NCBI GenBank assembly: GCA_025363385.1
Contig: JANYEA010000096.1
Span: forward strand, 1-64,000
Source of the DNA: Bacteroidota bacterium
Lineage (GTDB): Bacteria > Bacteroidota > Bacteroidia > Chitinophagales > Chitinophagaceae
Direction: 5' to 3'
DNA length: 64,000 nucleotides
The notes under the pieces are model-generated. The model had not been told where the DNA came from. It did no database searches and saw nothing but the letters and a program-made list of their open reading frames with translations. Made by a program: the position numbers and the translations under genes. Of the stretch, positions 52,237 through 62,795 are shown in pieces; within the stretch, counting starts at the first letter, position 1; every line of letters starts with the position of its first letter.

Positions 52237-55200
52237 TTAAAATCCTATTACCTCAAATGAGTATGTTCCTGATGATAGATCAATGATAATTTGATTGTTT
52301 TCTATTTGTATTCCTTTCCAATGTTCAATAGATTTTCCACCCTCAAGAATATGGTTACTATCTTTTGCTGGAAGATATAATTTTGCACATGTATTTGCGG
52401 GAACAGTTGTTTGGTAGAATAAAGACCTGCCAGATATTTTCCATTCGCTTTTTATTCTGCCATACATACCATCGTAGTATCCTTTTGCATATGTGATAAT
52501 ATGATTCGGATCGGGAGTTGGTTTTAATACAAATTTTTTAAACGCGGCCACATCTTCATCTCTCTGAATTCCCAAAGAATAATTGTACATCCATGCAGCT
52601 ACTGCACCAAAAGAATAGTGGTTAAAAGAGTTCATGCTATTATTACCTCCAAAGCCATTTTCTGTGGTATAAGAATTTAATCTTTCCCAAATTGTAGTAG
52701 CTCCATTTATTACCGAATATAACCAGGAAGGATATTTTTTTTGTTCTAATAAACGATAAGCTATTGCATCATTGCCATTTTTGGAAAGCGCTTCATTTAT
52801 AGCTGCGGTACCAATAAAGCCAGTCATTAAAGAATAGGCAGGGCGCTCAATACCATTATCGTCTGTTGATTTATTTTGAATGGTTTCATTTAGATACTTA
52901 ATGAGATAAGGTTTATTTTTTTCATTTGGAATATCCAAAGCCAGGGGAATAGCGTAGGATGCTTGTGTATTAATCAACTGACCTTTATCTGTTTTACCAA
53001 GCACTTCTTTTTCGTTCGGCGGACCAAAAAAACCAGTTTTAGTTCCAGACTTTACAGTGCGATAATTAGTCTTATCAATATATATATCATTCCATGATTT
53101 CTTAATTTCTTCCATCCGATTTCGATAACTAACAGCCTCATCTGATTTACCTAAAACAGAAGCTGCTTTGCTTACAAGATCAAGATCGTATGCAAAATAG
53201 GCCATCCAAAAAAGCGTATTGTCGTTTTTATTTCCTTCCGGACTCAACCAATCACCCAATGGCCCTTCATTTAAAATACCGGTGGTTTTATTTACTTTGG
53301 TTTCTAAAAATTGCAGATAGTTTTTCATTGCGATATAGTGCTCTGATAATAATTGCTTATCACCATACTGCCGATAAGTTTCCCAGGCAACTACAATTCC
53401 TGCACTTCCCCAAAGTGTTCCCCCAAATCCACCGCCAAGAGGAGCCACGTCAGTAAATCTTCCATCACTCGATTGAACATCCCTCATTCCTAATAAATGT
53501 CTTCGTAAGAATAAATTAGCATCCATTAAATAGGTAGCTGTTCTTGAGAAAACAGAAATATCTCCACTCCAACCCATCCTTTCATTTCTATTGGGGCAAT
53601 CAGTTGGGATGGATAAAAAATTTCCTCTTAAAGACCAGGTAATGTTTTGCCATAATTTATTAACCAGTGTATCAGAACTTTCATATTTTGAGGCAAGCTC
53701 CTTTACAGAACTAATCACTTGCCCTTTTACATCAGAGACTTGTATCTTTTTATCAATTCCAGTAATCTCAATATATCGGTAGCCATGAAAAGTAAAATGT
53801 GGATTAATCAACTCATCTCCCCCTTTTAAAGTATATCGATCTGTTGCAAGGGCAGCCCTGATATTTTCCATCATAATCATTCCCTCATTTCCCCGATACT
53901 CCTTTAAATTCGGATATTTCACTTCTGCAAATCGCATATTAACTACTTGTCCCTTCTTGCCATTTTTCATTAAAATTTTTGGAATCCCTACCATATTTTG
54001 CCCCATATCATATACAAAAACACCTGGCCGAACTTCTTCCACAGACTGTGCTGTTATACTTTTTACAATGCTTGCATTCTCACCCATTTGTCCGATCAGT
54101 TCAAAATTTTGGTAATCAATGCTAGATTTCTTGCCCATGAAATCGATGGTCTCACCAATAAATGCATTTCCTTCCAGTGGCACTTCCACAGCCCTTTTCC
54201 AATCTTGATCCTTGTAGGAAGGAGTAGACCAATTCTTTATACTTGCTTCCTTTCTGGCATCATATACTTCTCCCTGAAAAAAAGAACTATAGCGTACAGG
54301 ACCATCGTTGAAATATTTCCATTCTTTATTGTTTGTTGTAATGATTTGTTCTGTGCCATCTGTATATGTTATCACTAATTTGGCAAGTAATGATTGCTTG
54401 TCGCCAAAATAATTCCAACTATCACCACTAAATGTAATATTACCACTCCACCAACCCTCACTCATCCATGCGCCTAACACATTGGATTCTTTAGGATGAA
54501 TGGATGCTGTTACATCATAGGTTTGGTACATATGGTTTTTATTGTACTGGGTTAGGCCTGGATTAAAATAATCCTTCCCAATTTTTTTGCCATTCATGTA
54601 CACTTCATAAATCCCTCGGGCTGTTACATAAAGCCTTGCTTTTTTTATTGTTTTTTCGGCTGTTTTAAATGCTGCTCTCAACATCGGGCTCGCATTTTTA
54701 CTTGGGTCTGCTGTAAAAAGGGTATTACTCTGCACACGATAGCCATGATCTTGAATTTGAATGGAGGAAGATTTAAATATGCCTTGATACTTGGTTGAAT
54801 CAAATGTTTCAGAGAAAAGACTATTGGAAGGTTTTCTAAGATTTTTAATTTCAATGGAAGAAAAAGTAGCTACCTGATTAGCATCTGTTTTAAATCCAAT
54901 GTTATTTACCATTGGGAAACTAATATAGTTATTGCCACTTCCCACAGGGTTAAGATTCAATCCTGTTGGCGAAAAGCTTTGCACACTTACATTGTGTTCG
55001 CCCATTTTATGTGCTGCATCATTTCCATTGACATAAAAATCGCAAACTCCAAAATTGCATTCCATCATAATTTGATGATGGTTGTATTTATTTTGGTTGT
55101 TGATGATGCTCTGTGGAATAGAAAATGATTTGAACGGGATGTCTTTTTTATCATTCAAATCATAGCCAACCCTATAAATATGTATTTTGGCAGAAGTAGC

Positions 55201-55851
55201 TGGGTTATCGTTTAAAGTAGAAATATCTAGTTCAATAGCAATATAACTTTGGTTGATTTTATTTTCAACACCCATTAGATTTAAGTTCCTGTTGAGCAAT
55301 CGAGGATCATTTGCACCAAATACAAAAGATGCCCTGATACTATTCGATGCTTTTTCTAATTGAATTTGATATTGTATTTTAAATACAGATAAATAATGTG
55401 CATAAAGAACCATGTCTTCGGAAGAACCACCGATCCATTTTGCACCCGACCATCCCTCTAAATTACCTGATAGCATACCTGTTTCAAACCAAGAACTTGT
55501 AGCTGCCAGATTTCCTTTTTTATCCCAAACACTCAGATTCCAATGGTAGCGAGTTGTTGGCTTCAATGGCTCACCCTTGTATTCAATACCTACTGAAATA
55601 TCTGATTCCACTTTGCCACTGTTCCATATAATATTAAATGAATCATCTGTTACTATTACCTGATATGCTTTTTGTTGGTATCCCCTTTGATTATCCAAAG
55701 CCTTCATTTGCCAGGAGAATTGTGGTGTTTTAATATCAGTTCCCAATGGGGTAAACTGATAATTTACCTGAAGATTTTGAAGCGAGAAATTAGCCAATAA
55801 ATTACTGGTACAGATAAGTAGTACTGTGGCAAACAATGCAATTTTTTTCAC
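52237..55851 (-). CDS. GH78 alpha-L-rhamnosidase
   Basis: A 1204-aa exported rhamnosidase (signal ends LLANFS). An N-terminal fibronectin-like domain is followed by Bac_rhamnosid-type beta domains (SVWDKKGNLAATSSWFETG). A (alpha/alpha)6 catalytic barrel contains DCPNRNERMGWSGD (general acid Glu region) and later ENGFGGNNSMNSFNHYSFG, then a C-terminal beta domain. A larger-than-usual middle insertion (about 150-360, with LNLMGVENKIN and later SFSPTGLNLNP) resembles a carbohydrate-binding domain. It removes rhamnose from pectin side chains or glycosides. It lies within a hydrolase cluster, divergent from GH51. Confidence 0.93.
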   Translation of the reverse strand: MKKIALFATVLLICTSNLLANFSLQNLQVNYQFTPLGTDIKTPQFSWQMKALDNQRGYQQKAYQVIVTDDSFNIIWNSGKVESDISVGIEYKGEPLKPTTRYHWNLSVWDKKGNLAATSSWFETGMLSGNLEGWSGAKWIGGSSEDMVLYAHYLSVFKIQYQIQLEKASNSIRASFVFGANDPRLLNRNLNLMGVENKINQSYIAIELDISTLNDNPATSAKIHIYRVGYDLNDKKDIPFKSFSIPQSIINNQNKYNHHQIMMECNFGVCDFYVNGNDAAHKMGEHNVSVQSFSPTGLNLNPVGSGNNYISFPMVNNIGFKTDANQVATFSSIEIKNLRKPSNSLFSETFDSTKYQGIFKSSSIQIQDHGYRVQSNTLFTADPSKNASPMLRAAFKTAEKTIKKARLYVTARGIYEVYMNGKKIGKDYFNPGLTQYNKNHMYQTYDVTASIHPKESNVLGAWMSEGWWSGNITFSGDSWNYFGDKQSLLAKLVITYTDGTEQIITTNNKEWKYFNDGPVRYSSFFQGEVYDARKEASIKNWSTPSYKDQDWKRAVEVPLEGNAFIGETIDFMGKKSSIDYQNFELIGQMGENASIVKSITAQSVEEVRPGVFVYDMGQNMVGIPKILMKNGKKGQVVNMRFAEVKYPNLKEYRGNEGMIMMENIRAALATDRYTLKGGDELINPHFTFHGYRYIEITGIDKKIQVSDVKGQVISSVKELASKYESSDTLVNKLWQNITWSLRGNFLSIPTDCPNRNERMGWSGDISVFSRTATYLMDANLFLRRHLLGMRDVQSSDGRFTDVAPLGGGFGGTLWGSAGIVVAWETYRQYGDKQLLSEHYIAMKNYLQFLETKVNKTTGILNEGPLGDWLSPEGNKNDNTLFWMAYFAYDLDLVSKAASVLGKSDEAVSYRNRMEEIKKSWNDIYIDKTNYRTVKSGTKTGFFGPPNEKEVLGKTDKGQLINTQASYAIPLALDIPNEKNKPYLIKYLNETIQNKSTDDNGIERPAYSLMTGFIGTAAINEALSKNGNDAIAYRLLEQKKYPSWLYSVINGATTIWERLNSYTTENGFGGNNSMNSFNHYSFGAVAAWMYNYSLGIQRDEDVAAFKKFVLKPTPDPNHIITYAKGYYDGMYGRIKSEWKISGRSLFYQTTVPANTCAKLYLPAKDSNHILEGGKSIEHWKGIQIENNQIIIDLSSGTYSFEVIGF

Positions 55852-56012
55852 TTGATATATTTAGTAACCTAAAATTATAATATATGATGCTAAACAAATT
55901 CGTAAATAAAAAGAACTTGTCCATCATGCTCCATCCTGTTTTATAAAATACTAAATCATAGCTGAATCATTTTATTTAAATTGTAGGAATTTTTAACTGT
56001 CATATAATTGCC

Positions 56013-57989
56013 ATGAATTGCAAAAAACTTTTTGTTTGCTACCTCTTATTACAAGTATGCTGTTCATTACTATTTGCACAAAAGAACTTTGTTGTAAAAG
56101 CAAATGAAATAAAAGCCACTATTCAACCTACCATGTGGGGTGTTTTTTTCGAAGACATTAATCTTGGTGCAGATGGAGGGATCTATGCAGAACTAGTAAA
56201 GAATCGTTCGTTTGAATTTAAAAAACCCATGATGGGTTGGAGAGTACTAGGGCTTACCAAAACGGAAGGGGATTTTCAAGTGCTGAACAGACAGATCGCA
56301 AATACAGCAAACCCCAGATACATGCATGTTACTTTAAGTAATGCAAAACGTGATATTGGGTTAACCAATGAGGGATTTAGAGGAATGGGAATTAAAAAAG
56401 ATCTGGGCTATGATTTTTCATTCATCTATCGGAATAAAACGGAAGGCATTAAAGTGCACATTGAAATAGTAAGTAGCAAAGGGACTCTCATTGGAAAAAC
56501 CGTTATTGAAACAACAAATACGGGTAATGAGTGGAAAAAAATAACCACTTCATTGAATGCCACTGAAACCGATTTAAAATCGCACTTGAATATTTGGTTT
56601 GAAGGTAATGGCAATATCGATTTGGACATGGTCTCTTTGTTTCCCCAAGACACTTGGAAACAAAGGCCCGGCGGTATGCGTGCAGATATGGTTCAGTTAT
56701 TAGCTGATATGAAACCTGGTTTTATTCGTTTCCCGGGCGGATGTATCGTAGAGGGATATGATTTATCAGAACGTTATCAATGGAAGAATACCATTGGTCC
56801 AATCGAAGAACGTCAGTTGATCATTAATCGCTGGAATACTGAAATTGCAAACCGACCTACGCTTGACTATTTTCAAACTTTTGGCTTAGGCTTTTTTGAA
56901 TATTTTCAGCTTGCCGAAGATATTGGTGCGGAACCTTTACCAATATTGAATTGTGGAATGGCCTGCCAGTTTAATTCATCTGAGTTAGTGCCGATAGAAG
57001 GTTTAAATCCCTACGTAAAAGATGCGCTCGATCTCATAGAATTTGCCAATGCAGATAGCAGCACTTTTTGGGGTAAGGTTCGTGCCTCACTCGGGCATCC
57101 TGCTCCCTTTCATTTAAAAATGCTGGGAATTGGAAATGAAAACTGGGGTCCTCAATATGTAGAAAGATTACAAATCTTCACCAAAGAAATCAAGTCAAAA
57201 TACCCGGATATGAAACTGGTATACAGTTCTGGAACAGATGCTGATGGAGAAAGATTTAATTATTTGAATACTACTTTGCGGAAAATGAATGCCGATATTA
57301 TTGATGAACACTATTATAGAAGACCCGAATGGTTCTTGGCAAATGCAAAGAGATATGATAATTATCCAAAAGATGGTTCAAAAGTTTTTGGAGGCGAATA
57401 TGCTGCTCAAAGCGATCATACGGTAAGTGTGAATAATAAAAATACCTGGTTAACGGCTTTGTCTGAAGCAGCTTTCATGACAGGATTGGAAAGAAATGCG
57501 GATGTAGTATCTATGGCTTCTTATGCGCCACTTTTTGCGCATGTAGACGGATGGCAGTGGACTCCCGATTTGATCTGGGTTAACAACCTGCAATCATATG
57601 GTACGCCTGATTATTATGTACAAAAACTATTTTCAACAAATAAAGGATCAAAAGTAGTTCCCATCACTTTAAACAATGATGCAGTTACCGGCCAAGATAG
57701 TTTGTATGCTACTGCTGCCATTGATGAAGTTGAAAATGAGTTAATCATTAAAATGGTAAATGCTTCAGTAAAACAGCAGAGCCATATCATTTCATTAGAA
57801 GGCATTAAATCGAATGCTATTAAAGGGAAAATGATTGTTTTAAAAAGTGATCATTTATACAGTATGAACTCATTTGAGCATCCTAATAACATAGCGCCGC
57901 AGGAATCTGAGATCGAAATTAAAGGGAAAAAGATTGCTTTAAATCTTTCTCCCTTTTCATTATCTGTTTTTAGAATTAAAATAAAATAA
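56013..57989 (+). CDS. GH51 alpha-L-arabinofuranosidase
   Basis: A 658-aa exported enzyme (signal ends SLLFAQ). The GH51 pattern is clear: MWGVFFEDINLGADGGIYAE at the N-terminus, RFPGGCIVEGYD, the acid/base Glu in LGIGNENWGP and the nucleophile Glu in VFGGEYAA, followed by the C-terminal beta domain (residues about 510-658). It removes arabinofuranosyl groups from arabinan or arabinoxylan. It is the only rightward hydrolase of the cluster, and its stop directly abuts the stop of the convergent GH5-like gene. Confidence 0.94.
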   Translation: MNCKKLFVCYLLLQVCCSLLFAQKNFVVKANEIKATIQPTMWGVFFEDINLGADGGIYAELVKNRSFEFKKPMMGWRVLGLTKTEGDFQVLNRQIANTANPRYMHVTLSNAKRDIGLTNEGFRGMGIKKDLGYDFSFIYRNKTEGIKVHIEIVSSKGTLIGKTVIETTNTGNEWKKITTSLNATETDLKSHLNIWFEGNGNIDLDMVSLFPQDTWKQRPGGMRADMVQLLADMKPGFIRFPGGCIVEGYDLSERYQWKNTIGPIEERQLIINRWNTEIANRPTLDYFQTFGLGFFEYFQLAEDIGAEPLPILNCGMACQFNSSELVPIEGLNPYVKDALDLIEFANADSSTFWGKVRASLGHPAPFHLKMLGIGNENWGPQYVERLQIFTKEIKSKYPDMKLVYSSGTDADGERFNYLNTTLRKMNADIIDEHYYRRPEWFLANAKRYDNYPKDGSKVFGGEYAAQSDHTVSVNNKNTWLTALSEAAFMTGLERNADVVSMASYAPLFAHVDGWQWTPDLIWVNNLQSYGTPDYYVQKLFSTNKGSKVVPITLNNDAVTGQDSLYATAAIDEVENELIIKMVNASVKQQSHIISLEGIKSNAIKGKMIVLKSDHLYSMNSFEHPNNIAPQESEIEIKGKKIALNLSPFSLSVFRIKIK

Positions 57990-59210
57990 TTAGTCAGTTT
58001 TTAATCCCAATGCTTTTATATATCCCTTATTAGGTATGATATTTTCGTACTTGCAATTTTCTAGGAATTGATACCAGGCTTCTTTTGCAGCATTCAGTTG
58101 TACAGGTTTGTTTTTTCTGATATCGTCGAAATTGTTTCTGGCAGTATCGGCATATTTACTGATCAAATCGTAATTAGCAGGTTGAGGAAAACTAACAATT
58201 CCCCTTGTATTATTCATTTTCTTGTATGGCCAGAAATGCCAGCCAATATTATTTTGCTCTAATAATTTTCTAAAACTAGCTATCCAGTCATCATCATTTT
58301 CGCCTGTTTCACCACAATAAATGGGCACATTATATTTGTTTCTAAAATCAATATAAGATTGAATCACTTCTATAGTAGTAGGTGTCCAGTATTTATGAAA
58401 CTGATATACTAGTTTGTTATCAAATGGTTTTCCAAAAGCAGCAAAATTGGAAGCCCATTGCGCCCCTTCCAAAAAGATCAGATGGTTTTTATCAACCTTT
58501 CTAACAGCAGCTGTTACTTTTTTAAATAAAGGCTCTAAAAAAGGATTTAAATGAGCAGTATCAAAAAAATGGGGGATGGGTTCATTAAACAAATCATAGC
58601 CCATGATGGTCGTATTGTTTTTATAATGATCCGCAATTTTGGTCCAGATACTGCATAGCAATTCCTGGTCGTCTTTGCTTTCATATAAAAATGGGTAGGC
58701 ATAACTATCATCAATATTATCTCCGGTTTGTCCACCAGGTGCCGCATGCATATCGAGTAATACAGTCATGTTTTCTGCCGCACACCATTTAACCACAGAA
58801 TCCATCAATGCAAAACCTCTTTGAATGCCATGACCTCCCATATAATATTCGTCTGTAAACATTCGGTAGTTAAATGGAACTCGAATAGAATTCATTCCTA
58901 GTGAATGCAAATAATGGATATCTCCTTTGCTGATATAGCAGGAAAGATATTTACTCCAGAATTTTTTGGTCTCCGCGGTACCGAATAGCTCAGAAAATAA
59001 TTCATTGATCAATCTGGGAGATGACGCTACTTGAAATTTAAACATATAGCCTTCCGGTACCAACCAATTTCCGAGATTCGTTCCTTTTATTAAAAAAGGT
59101 TTCCCATCTATTCCAATGATTTCTTTTCCTTTTACGGATAGAAATTTTTGGGAATAGGAATTTAGGCTGAATATGGAAGCAAGTAGAAAGAGGAGGAATT
59201 TGTATTTCAT
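57990..59210 (-). CDS. GH5-family glycoside hydrolase
   Basis: A 406-aa exported glycosidase from the ATG at 59210 (MKYKFLLFLL, signal ends NSYSQ); the longer open frame from 59279 only adds leader. The GH5 barrel is indicated by LKGTNLGNWLVPEGYMF-like start (IKGTNLGNW), NSIRVPFNYR, the acid/base Glu in YDLFNEPIPH and the nucleophile Glu in YCGETGEND. It hydrolyses a beta-linked backbone such as glucan, mannan or xylan; the exact substrate is unknown. It abuts GH51 with no intergenic bases. Confidence 0.9.
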   Translation of the reverse strand: MKYKFLLFLLASIFSLNSYSQKFLSVKGKEIIGIDGKPFLIKGTNLGNWLVPEGYMFKFQVASSPRLINELFSELFGTAETKKFWSKYLSCYISKGDIHYLHSLGMNSIRVPFNYRMFTDEYYMGGHGIQRGFALMDSVVKWCAAENMTVLLDMHAAPGGQTGDNIDDSYAYPFLYESKDDQELLCSIWTKIADHYKNNTTIMGYDLFNEPIPHFFDTAHLNPFLEPLFKKVTAAVRKVDKNHLIFLEGAQWASNFAAFGKPFDNKLVYQFHKYWTPTTIEVIQSYIDFRNKYNVPIYCGETGENDDDWIASFRKLLEQNNIGWHFWPYKKMNNTRGIVSFPQPANYDLISKYADTARNNFDDIRKNKPVQLNAAKEAWYQFLENCKYENIIPNKGYIKALGLKTD

Positions 59211-59338
59211 CCTTAAAAATAGGAATTGTAGGTTATAATAATTCTTCTGAAACTGAAATCGGTAACATTCTGGTAACAATTACTTAACGATTTGGTTAAA
59301 GCCTTATCGTTTTTTTGTACTCATAAAAACTCCTGAAC

Positions 59339-59440
59339 ATGAAAGACGTTAAGTACTTTTTTCTAGAGCTATCAATCAGAATCTTATTACCTTTTATGAG
59401 TGCGTTTTATCCTGCACTAAAATTTCATAAAATCCATTAA
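59339..59440 (+). CDS. 33-aa hydrophobic small ORF coupled to LpxH-like gene
   Basis: A complete ATG-TAA frame (begins MKDVKYFFLELSIR, includes ILLPFMSAFYPAL). Its TAA shares its final A with the ATG of the phosphatase (TAATG). It is hydrophobic in the middle and could be a small membrane peptide or a translational leader. The exact overlap is the main support. Confidence 0.5.
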   Translation: MKDVKYFFLELSIRILLPFMSAFYPALKFHKIH

Positions 59441-60294
59441 TGGATAAGGCACCAAAGCGTAAAGTAGATATTCTTGTTCTTTCTGATATTCACTTGGGAA
59501 CTTATGGCTGTCACGCCAAAGAGCTTTTGCACTATCTCAAATCTGTAAAGCCCAAGACAGTAATATTAAACGGCGACATCATCGATATCTGGCAGTTTAG
59601 CAAAAGATACTGGCCTAAAAGCCATATGAAAGTGGTAAAACATTTAATGGGTTGGATGAGTAAAGGCATTAAGATCTATTATATTCCTGGTAATCATGAT
59701 GAGATGCTACGCAAATTTACCGGTTGGAAACTAGGAAGCCTGCGCATTGTAAATAAAGTTGTTTTGGAACTTGATAATGAAGAGAAGGCATGGTTCTTTC
59801 ATGGTGATGTATTTGACGTAACAATGCAGCATAGTAAATGGTTGGCTAAATTGGGTGCAGTAGGATATGATACTTTAATTTTAATCAATCGTTTTGTAAA
59901 TTTTATCTCAGAAAAAATATTTAATAGGGGAAAAATTTCTTTATCTAAAAAGATTAAGAATAGTGTGAAATCGGCTGTTAAGTTCATCAATAGTTTTGAA
60001 AATACGGCTGCTGATATTGGAATCAGCAATCAATATCAATATGTAGTTTGTGGGCATATTCATCACCCGGAAATGCGTGAAATTAAAACCGAAGAAGGTA
60101 AGATCATGTACCTCAACAGTGGCGATTGGATCGAAAACCTAACTTCTCTAGAATATAATAATGGCGAATGGAAGATCTATCGCTTTGACCCTTCAGAAAT
60201 GGCAGAATCGAATTTGAAAGAAGATGATGATTTGAATGATCATCAGATCTTTGATAATCTCTTGGAAGAATTCAATTTAATGAAGCAGTCATGA
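59440..60294 (+). CDS. LpxH-like UDP-2,3-diacylglucosamine diphosphatase family
   Basis: A 284-aa metallophosphoesterase. Motifs appear in order: SDIHLG, NGDIIDIWQ, GNHDE, FFHGDVFD and CGHIHHP, forming a two-metal site. This is the LpxH-family layout, which in lipid A synthesis splits UDP-2,3-diacylglucosamine, though many Bacteroidetes paralogues have other substrates. Its start overlaps the stop of the 33-aa ORF, and its own stop overlaps the next gene by 4 nt (ATGA), so three genes are translationally coupled. Confidence 0.9.
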   Translation: MDKAPKRKVDILVLSDIHLGTYGCHAKELLHYLKSVKPKTVILNGDIIDIWQFSKRYWPKSHMKVVKHLMGWMSKGIKIYYIPGNHDEMLRKFTGWKLGSLRIVNKVVLELDNEEKAWFFHGDVFDVTMQHSKWLAKLGAVGYDTLILINRFVNFISEKIFNRGKISLSKKIKNSVKSAVKFINSFENTAADIGISNQYQYVVCGHIHHPEMREIKTEEGKIMYLNSGDWIENLTSLEYNNGEWKIYRFDPSEMAESNLKEDDDLNDHQIFDNLLEEFNLMKQS

Positions 60295-61379
60295 AAATCT
60301 TATACGCCATACAGGGTACAGGAAATGGTCACTTAAGTAGAGCCAGAGATATTATTCCCATCTTACAAAAAAAAGGGGAACTCGATATTCTCATTAGCGG
60401 TATTCAAGCGGATGTTGAATTGCCTTATCCCATTAAATACAGATTCAAAGGATTGAGCTTTATTTTTGGAAAAAAGGGTGGTATAGATCTGTTAGAGACT
60501 TACCAAAAAGCCAACTTAAAACAACTATTCAAGGAGATCAATAGCTTGCCAGTAGAAGATTATGATCTGGTGATCAGTGATTTTGAACCTGTAAGTTCAT
60601 GGGCATGTAAGAAAAAGCACAAGCCTTGTATTGGATTAAGCCATCAATCGGCAGTGATCAATAAAAAATCGCCGAAACCAAAGAAAACAGATCTTGTTGG
60701 CAATGCAGTATTACGCAATTATGCTCCTGTAACTGATTCTTATGGTTTTCATTTCGAGAAGTACGATGAACAAATATTTACTCCCGTAATTCGGCAACAG
60801 ATCAGAGATGCCAAGCCTCAATCACAACCACATTATACGGTGTATCTTCCTGCATATAGCGATGAAAAGATCATCAAAATATTAAGTGTTTGTAATAATA
60901 TTGAGTGGGAAGTTTTTAGTAAGCATAGCAAAAAAACTTATCGGATTAAAAATATACTCATTAAGCCCATCAATAATGAAGCCTTTATTGAAAGCTTTAT
61001 CAATTGTACCGGAATACTTTCTGGAGCTGGTTTTGAAACACCAGCGGAAGCGCTTTTTTTAAAAAAGAAATTGTTGGTAATTCCTATGAAAGGGCAGTAT
61101 GAACAACAATGTAATGCAGCAGCTTTGAAAAAATTAGGAGTACCTGTAATTAAAAGTCTGAAGCAAAAACATTTGGTTACGATTCAAAAATGGTTAGATA
61201 ACGAACAGGAAATTTCGGTTAACTATCCAGATAACACACAAAAAATAATCAACAATATTATAAAAGTGCATGGATCAACTTCATCTACAAAAAATGTGCA
61301 GTTAGGTGATGGTATACCCACACTGAAAAAATTGAAAGCCAAGAGCTTTGGCAAAATTCTAACTCAACTTGCTGATTAA
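60291..61379 (+). CDS. GT28-like (MJ1255-type) glycosyltransferase
   Basis: A 362-aa GT-B fold glycosyltransferase of the MurG-like (MJ1255) group. The N-terminal glycine-rich loop is AIQGTGNGHLSRA, and the C-terminal donor-binding segment is GAGFETPAEALFLKKKLLVIP followed by GQYEQQCNA. The acceptor is unknown; its position after an LpxH-like enzyme suggests a membrane lipid. It is coupled to the preceding gene by a 4-nt overlap and is followed by the GH1 gene 3 bp later. Confidence 0.87.
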   Translation: MKILYAIQGTGNGHLSRARDIIPILQKKGELDILISGIQADVELPYPIKYRFKGLSFIFGKKGGIDLLETYQKANLKQLFKEINSLPVEDYDLVISDFEPVSSWACKKKHKPCIGLSHQSAVINKKSPKPKKTDLVGNAVLRNYAPVTDSYGFHFEKYDEQIFTPVIRQQIRDAKPQSQPHYTVYLPAYSDEKIIKILSVCNNIEWEVFSKHSKKTYRIKNILIKPINNEAFIESFINCTGILSGAGFETPAEALFLKKKLLVIPMKGQYEQQCNAAALKKLGVPVIKSLKQKHLVTIQKWLDNEQEISVNYPDNTQKIINNIIKVHGSTSSTKNVQLGDGIPTLKKLKAKSFGKILTQLAD

Positions 61380-61382
61380 GCT

Positions 61383-62723
61383 ATGCATTTTTCAAAAGAA
61401 GATTTTGGCACTGATTTTAAATGGGGGGTTTCCACAGCAGCCTATCAAATTGAAGGAGCCCACGATCTTGATGGTAAAGGACAGTCTATCTGGGATAGTT
61501 TCTCTCAGAAAAAAAGAAATATCAGTAACGGGGATAATGGCAATATTGCATGTAATTTTTATCATCAATACGATTCAGATATTGCCCTGATTAAACAGCT
61601 AAATATTCCCAATTACCGATTCTCCATATCCTGGAGTAGAATTATACCCAATGGCGTTGGGGAGGTAAATAGTAAAGGAATTGAATACTATCAGAAAGTA
61701 ATCGATACTTGTTTAGCATTGGGTATTGAGCCTTGGGTTACGCTCTATCATTGGGATTTACCGGAAGCATTACATAAAAAGGGTGGGTGGACCAATAGAG
61801 AAGTGCTCAATTGGTTTAGCGATTATGTGCATTGCTGTATCAAATATTTTGGAGATAGGGTAAAGCACTGGATGGTATTGAATGAACCGATGGTGTTTAC
61901 AGGGGCCGGATATTTTTTAGGTGTTCATGCGCCGGGTAAAGTAGGTCTTAGTAATTTTTTAGCAGCTACACATCATGCCACCATGTGCCAGGCCGAGGGA
62001 GGTAGGATATTACGTTCTTACAATAAGGGTTTTAAAATCGGAACCACTTTTTCCTATTCAGATATTGCGCCACTAAGAGAGTTGCATGAAAAAGATGCAA
62101 GGGCTGCAGTAAAAGTGGATGCATTATTGAACAGACTATTTTTAGAACCTTTATTAGGAATGGGTTATCCATTGAGAGACTTAAAAATTCTTCAAAAGAT
62201 CGAAAGATTTATGCTGGCGGGCGACGAACAGAAGTTGGCATTTGAGATGGATTTTATTGGACTTCAAAATTATACCAGAGAAAAAGTGCGTTATGCACCA
62301 CTCATGCCTTTTATGCAGGCAAAAATTGTAATAGCCAATAAACGAAAAGTACCACATACATTGATGAATTGGGAAGTGTATCCAACCAGCATTTACAATG
62401 CCTTAAAAAGGCTACAGTCGTATCCTTCCATCAAAGAGATTTTAGTTACAGAAAATGGAGCAGCTTTTGAAGACCATGTAATAGACAACGAAGTGAATGA
62501 TACTGAACGGCTCAATTATTTGCAGGAACATATTGCACAAGTTCTGAAAGCACAAAATGAGGGGGTAAATGTAAAAGGCTATTTTGTTTGGACCCTTATG
62601 GATAATTTTGAGTGGGCAGAGGGTTTTCATCCCAGGTTTGGCCTGATACATATAGATTTTGCCACTCAAAAAAGAACCATCAAAAGCTCTGGTAAATGGT
62701 ATAGCCAGTTGCTTACTAAATAG
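61383..62723 (+). CDS. GH1 beta-glucosidase
   Basis: A 446-aa cytoplasmic GH1 enzyme. The N-terminal signature is FKWGVSTAAYQIEGA, the acid/base Glu is in VLNEPMVF and the nucleophile Glu is in LVTENGAAF. No signal peptide is seen. It hydrolyses beta-glucosides or related short oligosaccharides inside the cell. It starts 3 bp after the glycosyltransferase stop, in an apparent operon with it. An overlapping 73-aa frame is a shadow. Confidence 0.94.
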   Translation: MHFSKEDFGTDFKWGVSTAAYQIEGAHDLDGKGQSIWDSFSQKKRNISNGDNGNIACNFYHQYDSDIALIKQLNIPNYRFSISWSRIIPNGVGEVNSKGIEYYQKVIDTCLALGIEPWVTLYHWDLPEALHKKGGWTNREVLNWFSDYVHCCIKYFGDRVKHWMVLNEPMVFTGAGYFLGVHAPGKVGLSNFLAATHHATMCQAEGGRILRSYNKGFKIGTTFSYSDIAPLRELHEKDARAAVKVDALLNRLFLEPLLGMGYPLRDLKILQKIERFMLAGDEQKLAFEMDFIGLQNYTREKVRYAPLMPFMQAKIVIANKRKVPHTLMNWEVYPTSIYNALKRLQSYPSIKEILVTENGAAFEDHVIDNEVNDTERLNYLQEHIAQVLKAQNEGVNVKGYFVWTLMDNFEWAEGFHPRFGLIHIDFATQKRTIKSSGKWYSQLLTK

Positions 62724-62795
62724 CAATCCAACTTTATATAGACACAAATAAGTATCTTGTATTGGCAAATCTAATTTCTACAAATTGCCGTTACA

